NCBI GenBank assembly: GCA_937868555.1
Contig: CALMNI010000075.1
Location: 1 to 6,281 of the forward strand
DNA: 6,281 nucleotides
From: an uncultured bacterium
GTDB lineage: Bacteria; Patescibacteriota; Patescibacteriia; Patescibacteriales; Patescibacteriaceae
Reading direction: 5' to 3'
Made by a program: the position numbers and the translations under genes. Under the pieces are notes generated by a model that saw nothing but the letters and a program-made list of their open reading frames with translations, did no database searches and was not told the origin of the DNA. This document shows positions 1 through 4,870 of this stretch, in pieces; positions within the stretch are counted from its first letter, which is position 1; the number at the start of each line of letters is the position of its first letter.

Positions 1-9
1 CCTACCTAG

Positions 10-501
10 TCTGGATACGAAGAAAACGTCGCTGATAATTTGCGCCAACGCGTTGATTCCATGGACATGGAAGACAAGATTTTTAATATACTTATTCCTA
101 AGGAAAAGAAAATTAAAATTCATAACGGCAAGCGCAAGGTTATTGAAGAAAAAATCTTCCCTGGCTATATTTTAGTTGAAATGATTGTGACGGATGATTC
201 ATGGTACGCTGTTCGCAATACCCCTAACGTTACCGGTTTTATTGGTACGGGCAATATCCCTACTCCGGTTTCTGAAGAAGAAATTCGAGATTTGCAAAAG
301 CGCATGGGCGTTGAAGAGCCAAAGTTCCAAATTGATGTTTCGGTCGGCTCCCCTGTTCGTATTGTTGACGGTCCCTTTAAGAATCTTGAAGGCAAGATTA
401 TTGAAGTTGATGACGGTAAAGGAAAAATCAAGGTGCTTCTTTCCATGTTTGGCCGAGAAACGCCAGTGGAACTTGATTTCTTGCAAATAAAAAAAATCTA
501 A
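10..501 (+). CDS. nusG: Transcription termination/antitermination factor NusG (5'-partial)
   Basis: NusG binds RNA polymerase and modulates pausing, Rho termination and transcription-translation coupling. The reading frame from base 10 gives SGYEENVADNLRQRV, the conserved first helix of the NGN domain. It is followed by the NGN core (FPGYILVEM, then DDSWYAVRNTPNVTGFIG). The C-terminal KOW domain (VGSPVRIVDGPFKNLEGKI) ends in the family-typical FGRETPVELDF. About 165 residues are visible, and only the first 10-15 residues of a normal ~175-residue NusG are missing. A TTG at 40 could formally start a 153-residue ORF, but it lies inside the conserved first helix and is very unlikely to be the true start. 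An in-frame TAG occupies 7-9 where the family has Tyr (HTYSGYE); this is probably a sequence-end error. The stop is TAA at 499-501, and rplK follows 45 bases later in the classical order. The identity is secure; only the 5' end is uncertain. Confidence 0.93.
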   Translation, partial: SGYEENVADNLRQRVDSMDMEDKIFNILIPKEKKIKIHNGKRKVIEEKIFPGYILVEMIVTDDSWYAVRNTPNVTGFIGTGNIPTPVSEEEIRDLQKRMGVEEPKFQIDVSVGSPVRIVDGPFKNLEGKIIEVDDGKGKIKVLLSMFGRETPVELDFLQIKKI

Positions 502-546
502 TTTAAGCGTCGGGTGCTTCTACCGAACAAATTATTCCCAATCTAT

Positions 547-972
547 ATGGCTAAGAAAATTTTAACTGTTATTAAATTGCAAATTCGCGGCGGTCAAGCC
601 AACCCAGCTCCTCCGGTAGGTCCGGCTTTGGGTCAGCATGGCCTTAACATCGCTGAATTCTGCGCTAAGTTCAATGACGCCACCCGCGATAAAATGGGCG
701 ATGTTGTTACAGTGGAAATTACTGTATATGCTGATCGCAGCTATACATTCATTACAAAAACTCCTCCGGCTTCCGAACTTATTAAAAAGTACGCCAAGAT
801 TGAAAAGGGTTCCGGCAAGCCGCTGACTGATAAAGTCGGTTCTATTACTGAGGATCAGCTTAAGGAAATTGCCGCTATCAAATTGCCGGATCTTAATGCT
901 AAAGATATTGACGCTGCATCTAAGATTATCGCTGGCACTGCTCGCCAAATGGGAGTTGATATTAAGAAGTAA
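547..972 (+). CDS. rplK: 50S ribosomal protein L11
   Basis: L11 forms the base of the factor-binding stalk on 23S rRNA and takes part in GTPase-factor action. The protein is 141 residues, exactly the usual bacterial length. It shows the N-terminal signature [20 protein letters not shown], the EFCAKFN segment, the linker with [15 protein letters not shown], and the C-terminal rRNA-binding domain ending in [13 protein letters not shown]. The start ATG at 547 gives the conserved MAKK N-terminus. An in-frame GTG at 514 would add 11 residues with no family similarity and is rejected. No Shine-Dalgarno sequence lies upstream of 547; the preceding bases are A/T/C-rich. The gene lies between nusG and rplA, as in most bacteria, and is probably cotranscribed with both. 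Confidence 0.97.
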   Translation: MAKKILTVIKLQIRGGQANPAPPVGPALGQHGLNIAEFCAKFNDATRDKMGDVVTVEITVYADRSYTFITKTPPASELIKKYAKIEKGSGKPLTDKVGSITEDQLKEIAAIKLPDLNAKDIDAASKIIAGTARQMGVDIKK

Positions 973-991
973 TTTTATTAATTAATTATTT

Positions 992-1034
992 GTGGGAGTT
1001 TGGCCGCTCGCGAGCGACTGGACGTCCGCACCAC
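992..1034 (+). promoter_or_regulatory. Candidate L1-binding RNA structure between rplK and rplA
   Basis: The 70-base gap contains a foldable G+C-rich element set in A/T-rich surroundings. The outer helix pairs GTGG (992-995) with CCAC (1031-1034). An inner stem pairs 998-1008 with 1013-1023: seven Watson-Crick pairs, three G-U pairs and one C-A mismatch, capped by CGCG. It contains the perfect palindrome CGCTCGCGAGCG (1005-1016). Unpaired GA on the 5' side and GTCCGCA on the 3' side make an asymmetric internal loop. As I recall it, the L1-stalk helix (H76) of bacterial 23S rRNA also reads GUGGGAG on its 5' strand and ends ACCAC on its 3' strand. L1 is known to repress its own operon by binding a copy of that site. 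The GAAAUACC part of the rRNA site is not reproduced, so this stays a hypothesis. The element ends 8 bases before the rplA start. Confidence 0.35.
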
Positions 1035-1042
1035 GAAAACAT

Positions 1043-1759
1043 ATGGCTAAGAAAGTAGTAAAAAAGTCCGCTGTCGCGGCTGAAAAGTCTGTAACCAAGA
1101 AGAAAATCGAGCTTGGATATGACAAAAATAAAGCCTATCCTATTGCTGAGGCTTTGGATTACGTGCAAAAGCATGCTAAGACAAAGTTTGATTCTTCGCT
1201 CGAAGTTCACCTTCGCTTAGGAATTGATACTAAGAAGGGCGACCAGCAAATCCGTTCAGCTATTTCATTGCCGCACGGTACCGGTAAGACTGTTCGCGTT
1301 GCCGCCTTTGTTTCAGCTGCCAATGAAAAAGCGGCCAAAGATGCTGGCGCTGATGTGGTTGGGGGAGAAGAATTGATTGCGGAAATCAAAAAAACTGAAA
1401 AAACCGATTTTCAAGTCGCTGTCGCTGAGCCCGCTATGATGAAAAACTTAGCTTCAATTGCTAAAATTCTTGGTACGCGCGGATTAATGCCTTCGCCAAA
1501 AAACGAAACCGTTACTCCTAACGTCGCCCAAGCCGTTGCTGAATTAAAGAAAGGTAAAATCAGCTTTAAGAATGACGATACCGGCAACGTGCACGTTGCT
1601 ATTGGAAAAGTTTCCTTCGCCAAGGAAAAGTTAGCTGAAAATTTTGAAGCTGTTGTCGCGGCTATTAAAAAAGCCAAGCCAACAAGCTCAAAAGGCGTGT
1701 ATATCAAAAATGTTTCCGTTTGTTCTTCAATGGGACCCGGCGTTAAGGTGCAATTATAA
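1043..1759 (+). CDS. rplA: 50S ribosomal protein L1
   Basis: L1 binds the mobile L1 stalk of 23S rRNA, helps E-site tRNA release, and in many bacteria represses translation of its own operon. The 238-residue product matches the usual size. Domain I has the strand FDSSLEVHLRLGID and the rRNA-contact motif SLPHGTGKTVRVAAF (starting near residue 75). Domain II includes LGTRGLMPSPK (LGPRGLMPNPK in most species). The C-terminal return to domain I reads IGKVSFAKEKLAENF, then SSMGPGVKV. The start ATG at 1043 gives MAKK; an in-frame GTG at 992 would prepend 17 unrelated residues across the hairpin region and is rejected. The N-terminus before the LGYDKNK segment is Lys/Ala-rich and somewhat extended. 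No Shine-Dalgarno sequence is seen. A strong terminator lies 10 bases after the stop, so rplA is the last gene of this unit. L1 is known to be lost in one Parcubacteria branch, so its presence argues against that branch. Confidence 0.97.
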   Translation: MAKKVVKKSAVAAEKSVTKKKIELGYDKNKAYPIAEALDYVQKHAKTKFDSSLEVHLRLGIDTKKGDQQIRSAISLPHGTGKTVRVAAFVSAANEKAAKDAGADVVGGEELIAEIKKTEKTDFQVAVAEPAMMKNLASIAKILGTRGLMPSPKNETVTPNVAQAVAELKKGKISFKNDDTGNVHVAIGKVSFAKEKLAENFEAVVAAIKKAKPTSSKGVYIKNVSVCSSMGPGVKVQL

Positions 1760-1769
1760 GTCTTTCTCT

Positions 1770-1792
1770 AAAGGCCCTTCGGGGCCTTTTTT
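1770..1792 (+). terminator. Rho-independent terminator after rplA
   Basis: A perfect 8-bp stem pairs AAAGGCCC (1770-1777) with GGGCCTTT (1782-1789), closed by a TTCG tetraloop (1778-1781). A T-run (1787-1792) follows directly and overlaps the stem foot. It sits 10 bases after the rplA stop and separates the nusG-rplK-rplA unit from the nucleotide genes downstream. The stem is palindromic and is also preceded by A residues, but there is no opposite-strand gene here for it to serve. Confidence 0.95.
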
Positions 1793-1820
1793 AGTACGAA
1801 AAATTTATTTCTATCCTCCT

Positions 1821-1849
1821 TTGACGAAAAGCTCGTTACAAGCTACATT
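1821..1849 (+). promoter_or_regulatory. Sigma70-type promoter for the dTMP operon
   Basis: The -35 hexamer TTGACG (1821-1826, 5 of 6 consensus) and the -10 hexamer TACATT (1844-1849, 4 of 6) are separated by exactly 17 bases. They lie just after the terminator and before the first gene of the next unit. Transcription would be expected to start near 1855-1858. That leaves a leader of only about 11-14 bases before the ATG at 1869, without a clear Shine-Dalgarno sequence. The placement and spacing are good; the start site itself is inferred. Confidence 0.7.
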
Positions 1850-1868
1850 TAAAGAGAAATAATGTTAT

Positions 1869-2333
1869 ATGTCCAATTATAGAACCGAAGGCGTCCTGTC
1901 GTGGGACGAATGTTTTATGCGTATTGCGCGGGTCATTGCCCAGCGCTCCAAAGATCCTGTTACTCAAGCGGGCGCGGTTATTGTAACTAAGAAAAATATT
2001 GTTGTTGGGTTAGGCTATAACGGCTGGCCTCGCGGAGTCGAGCTTGATGAGCTTCCATGGGCGCGGGAAGGCGATTTTGTAGATACTAAATATGCGTACG
2101 TAGTTCACGCTGAAGAAAATGCCGTATATAATGCCAATGGATCGACCGAAGATTGCGTTTTGTACTGCACGCTTTTCCCTTGTAATGAATGCGCTAAAAC
2201 TATTATTCAAAATGGCATTACGGAAATTGTTTTTGAGGGTGATAAGTATCATGACTTACCTCCCTGGGTAGTTTCTCGCCGCTTGCTTGATGCCGCGGGC
2301 GTTCGCTATAGGCAGTATAGTTGCCACAATTAG
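1869..2333 (+). CDS. Deoxycytidylate (dCMP) deaminase
   Basis: Hydrolytic zinc-dependent deamination of dCMP to dUMP, supplying the substrate for the thymidylate synthase encoded next. The 154-residue protein is of normal length for bacterial and phage dCMP deaminases. The zinc/catalytic motif HAEENAV gives His80 (zinc ligand) and Glu82 (proton shuttle). PCNEC gives Cys105 and Cys108, the other two zinc ligands. The segment GYNGWPRGVELDELPW followed by KYAYVVHAE is diagnostic of dCMP deaminase as opposed to cytidine or tRNA adenosine deaminases. Whether it is controlled by dCTP/dTTP, as in some relatives, cannot be read from the sequence. The start ATG at 1869 is preceded only by a weak purine run (AAAGAG, 1851-1856). 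This is the first gene after the promoter, and its TAG stop is 4 bases before the thyX start. Confidence 0.92.
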   Translation: MSNYRTEGVLSWDECFMRIARVIAQRSKDPVTQAGAVIVTKKNIVVGLGYNGWPRGVELDELPWAREGDFVDTKYAYVVHAEENAVYNANGSTEDCVLYCTLFPCNECAKTIIQNGITEIVFEGDKYHDLPPWVVSRRLLDAAGVRYRQYSCHN

Positions 2334-2337
2334 ACCT

Positions 2338-3654
2338 ATGACTCATTTTCCAAAAAAAGAGCGTTTAATTTTTATTGAAGATTCTTTGAATCCTGAAGAT
2401 AACGCCATGCTACAGGCGTTGTATTCCCGTAGTTCGGAAAGCGCCCTTGAACATCTAAAAAAAGTTAAAGAAAAAGGCTCGGGTAAATTCATGGCTAGTT
2501 TTTATGTCGGTTACGGACATGGCAGCATAGGTGATTGCGGAACGACGACTATCTTTATAGAAAACGTCAGTATTCTCGCTGCCAAAGCGATACAAGATTG
2601 GCGCCTCTATTCCGGGCAGGAAACAAGTACGCGTTATATCGATATGGCCAAACAGCCTATTATTGATCCCCTAAAAACTCCCGCTAGTGAAGCAATCCTA
2701 AAAAAATGGATGGATTTTTATATTGGCAGCCAAGAACGTCTTAAGACTCATTTGCGACAAACATATGCTCGCCAAGAAGGAGAAGATGAAAAAGTATATG
2801 AGCGCACGGTCAATGCCCGCTCCTTTGATATTTTAAGAGCCTTTTTGCCGGCCGGCATCGCCACGCAATTAAGCTGGCATACCAATCTTCGCCAGGCGGC
2901 TGATAAATTGGCCTTGCTGCGCTATCATCCCCTCCCGGAAATTAAAGAGATGACAGAATTAATTTTAGAAAAACTTAGGGAAAAATATCCTTCAAGCTTT
3001 AGCCATAAAGAATATGAAGCGCAGGAAGCTTATAGAAAAGATATTATTGCTAACTATTCATATTACCTTAATACCGCGACCAAAGATTTTTCTTTTTCAA
3101 CAAATATTAAACCCGAAAGCTTAGCACCGTATCAAAATAGTATTAGCTCCCGGCCAATTAAAACTAATCTCCCTTCCTTCCTTGATGAACTCGGCGGCTG
3201 TACCTGTGACTATCTTCTTGATTTTGGATCGGCGCGTGATGCTCAACGTCATCGAAATGGAGTATTCCGTATGCCACTGTTAACAACTCATTTTGGCTTT
3301 CATCCTTGGTATCTTAAGCAATTGCCCGATGATGTTCGGACTGAAGCCGAGGCATTAATTAAAGAGCAATCTTCTTCAATCGCGTTATTACAAACGAGCG
3401 ATGAAATACGGCAGTATTATATTTCATTGGGCTTTCTTGTCAGTTGCCATACCTATTACAGCCTTCCGGAAATGGTATACGTTACTGAATTGCGTTCCGA
3501 TACCACTGTTCATGCAACCTATAGAGAAATTGCTCACCATATGCACCATGCCTTGCGCGAACATTTTCCCAGTGTCCAGCTCTATACGAATCTTGAAGAA
3601 AGCTCCTGGGACATACGCCGCGGCAACCAAGATATTAAAAAAATTACCGTATGA
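2338..3654 (+). CDS. thyX: Long two-domain ThyX-like flavin-dependent thymidylate synthase
   Basis: ThyX methylates dUMP to dTMP using methylenetetrahydrofolate, FAD and NAD(P)H. This protein has 438 residues against roughly 210-260 for standard ThyX, and it reads as two ThyX folds in tandem. Domain 1 (about 25-225) has YGHGS (59-63), then DWRLYSGQETSTRY (87-100). The latter aligns with RHRxxSxNExSxRY but lacks the first Arg and the His. It also keeps TNLR (182-185) and LLRYH (Arg195), matching the NAR and LR elements of Thermotoga ThyX. Domain 2 (about 285-425) has an intact QRHR (303-306) followed by NGVFRMP instead of the Ser/Glu/Ser/Arg half, and a C-terminal LRSDTT (Arg386). The ATG at 2338 starts 4 bases after the deaminase stop; an upstream in-frame TTG (2287) lies inside that gene. 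The TGA stop overlaps the next start (ATGA). The family is clear; catalytic competence is inferred from context. Confidence 0.88.
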   Translation: MTHFPKKERLIFIEDSLNPEDNAMLQALYSRSSESALEHLKKVKEKGSGKFMASFYVGYGHGSIGDCGTTTIFIENVSILAAKAIQDWRLYSGQETSTRYIDMAKQPIIDPLKTPASEAILKKWMDFYIGSQERLKTHLRQTYARQEGEDEKVYERTVNARSFDILRAFLPAGIATQLSWHTNLRQAADKLALLRYHPLPEIKEMTELILEKLREKYPSSFSHKEYEAQEAYRKDIIANYSYYLNTATKDFSFSTNIKPESLAPYQNSISSRPIKTNLPSFLDELGGCTCDYLLDFGSARDAQRHRNGVFRMPLLTTHFGFHPWYLKQLPDDVRTEAEALIKEQSSSIALLQTSDEIRQYYISLGFLVSCHTYYSLPEMVYVTELRSDTTVHATYREIAHHMHHALREHFPSVQLYTNLEESSWDIRRGNQDIKKITV

Positions 3655-4202
3655 TTATTTTAGGTATTATTGGCGAAATGGCCGCTGGTAAAACAACGGC
3701 TACGGACTACATCGCTTCTAAGTTTCAAGCGGCCACGTATCGATTTTCCGATATTATGCGCGATTTGCTGCGCCGCTTATATTTAACGGAATCACGCGAC
3801 AATTTAATACAAATATCTATTGTTTTGCGCCAAGAATTCGGCAATGACTTGTTTGCCAAAGCAATGGCCGAAGATATAAAAAAAGATACTGCCAATGCCT
3901 ATATTGTTGCAGAAGGGGTACGCCGCAGCGATGATATTACGTATTTAAAAAAGATTAGCGGTTTTCATTTAATTGCCATAACGGCTGATATGAAAACACG
4001 CTATGAGCGTTTAAGCGTACGCAGTGAAAATAGCGATGATAAATTAAAAAGCTATGAGGACTTTGTTAAAGACCATGAGCGGGAAACTGAAAAAAGTATT
4101 ATTCCCCTCTTAGCTGAAGCTGAGTATACTATTGATAATAATGGGAGCATTGAAGAGCTGTACGCTTCTATTGATGCCTTACTGGCAAAGCTATCAAATT
4201 AA
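3651..4202 (+). CDS. P-loop nucleotide kinase, (d)NMP kinase / dephospho-CoA kinase-like, substrate unknown
   Basis: A 183-residue P-loop kinase of the NMP-kinase/dephospho-CoA-kinase fold. The Walker A motif GEMAAGKT (8-15) sits at the extreme N-terminus. FSDIMRDLLRRL (32-43) resembles the substrate-binding helix of this group. VAEGVRRSDD (86-95) matches the 'xxDGIR' element seen in predicted archaeal and CPR nucleotide kinases. RYERLSVRSE (117-126) looks like the arginine-bearing lid. The tail SYEDFVKDHERETEK, then YTIDNNGSIEEL, is typical of this group. It overlaps thyX by 4 bases (ATGA) and ends 1 base before tmk, so translational coupling is likely. Between two dTMP-pathway enzymes, a (deoxy)nucleoside monophosphate kinase role is the best guess. 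A true dephospho-CoA kinase (normally opening IGLTGGIGSGKS) is less likely but not excluded. Confidence 0.75.
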   Translation: MIILGIIGEMAAGKTTATDYIASKFQAATYRFSDIMRDLLRRLYLTESRDNLIQISIVLRQEFGNDLFAKAMAEDIKKDTANAYIVAEGVRRSDDITYLKKISGFHLIAITADMKTRYERLSVRSENSDDKLKSYEDFVKDHERETEKSIIPLLAEAEYTIDNNGSIEELYASIDALLAKLSN

Positions 4203-4203
4203 T

Positions 4204-4869
4204 ATGCTTCTTGGAACTTTATTTGTCATTGACGGAACTGACGGTTCGGGAAAAAAAACGCAGACCGAATTATTAGCCGAGCGTCTTAAAAATGAAGGCT
4301 ATAGCGTCTTAAGTATTTCTTTTCCAACATACGGCCAGCCATCTGGAGCCTTAGTTGAATCCTATTTACGGGGCGATTTTGGCGATCAGGCGCAAGATAT
4401 TAATCCCTATGTTGCCTCGACTTTTTACGCTGCTGACCACTTTGCCCAAAGTCCTAAAATAAAGCAGGCTCTATCAAAAAGTACGGTTGTTGTTACTGAT
4501 AGATACGTAACTGCCAATATGGCTCACCAAGGCGGCAAATTTACCAACAGGCAAGAGCGGCGAGACTATTTGCAGTGGGTATATGATTTTGAATTCACTA
4601 AAGCCCGTTTGCCCAAACCGACCATAAATATTATTTTGCATGTACCCACGGAAGTAAGTATGGCCTTAGTAGACCACCGCGGTAATGTAAAAGATATACA
4701 TGAAAAAAATCCTACCCACCTTAAACAGGCTGAGGAAACCTATTTGGAAATCGCTGAACTTTTTCCCGATACCGTATTAATTGAATGCTGCGAAAACGGT
4801 ACTATACTGCCGCGCGAAAAAATTCATGAACTTATTTGGGAGCGCGTCTCCCCTCTTTTACGAAATTAG
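4204..4869 (+). CDS. tmk: Thymidylate (dTMP) kinase
   Basis: Phosphorylates dTMP to dTDP with ATP, the step after ThyX. The 221-residue protein is near the usual 205-225. It has VIDGTDGSGKKTQ (8-20, P-loop), the FPTYGQPSG segment (40-48) that contacts the substrate in this family, the VVTDRYVTANMAHQG motif (96-110, with the DRY of dTMP kinases), and the LPKPTINIILHVP strand (136-148). The lid region reads DHRGNVKDIHEKN (157-169). The P-loop carries Lys18 where Ser/Thr normally coordinates magnesium (GKKT instead of GKST); Thr19 follows. I recall similar GKxTQ variants in some clostridial-type dTMP kinases. The ATG at 4204 is chosen because it places the P-loop at the normal distance; an upstream in-frame ATG at 4132 lies within the preceding gene. 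The stop is 1 base before gatB. Confidence 0.92.
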   Translation: MLLGTLFVIDGTDGSGKKTQTELLAERLKNEGYSVLSISFPTYGQPSGALVESYLRGDFGDQAQDINPYVASTFYAADHFAQSPKIKQALSKSTVVVTDRYVTANMAHQGGKFTNRQERRDYLQWVYDFEFTKARLPKPTINIILHVPTEVSMALVDHRGNVKDIHEKNPTHLKQAEETYLEIAELFPDTVLIECCENGTILPREKIHELIWERVSPLLRN

Positions 4870-4870
4870 T

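Noticed and set aside
165..446. Antisense and alternate-frame ORFs opposite nusG, rplK, rplA, thyX and gatB
   Set aside because: They are covered by strongly conserved genes on the + strand, encode low-complexity or unrecognisable sequence, and have no spacing or start signals of their own.
507..527. Possible hairpin TCGG...CCGA before rplK
   Set aside because: Only four continuous pairs with a bulge and a loose loop; too weak to call a leader structure.
1862..1882. Six-codon ORF (ATG at 1862) overlapping the dCMP deaminase start
   Set aside because: Too short to support, no SD and no sign of leader-peptide function; probably chance in A/T-rich sequence.
2287..2337. Upstream TTG start for ThyX
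   Set aside because: Lies inside the dCMP deaminase gene; the 17 extra residues show no ThyX similarity, and the ATG at 2338 fits the packed gene spacing.
3652..3654. Alternative genetic code (UGA as Gly)
   Set aside because: TGA ends thyX at the natural end of the protein, no in-frame TGA interrupts any gene, and TAG and TAA also act as stops.
4132..4203. Upstream ATG start for thymidylate kinase
   Set aside because: Lies within the preceding kinase gene and would put 24 unrelated residues before the P-loop segment.
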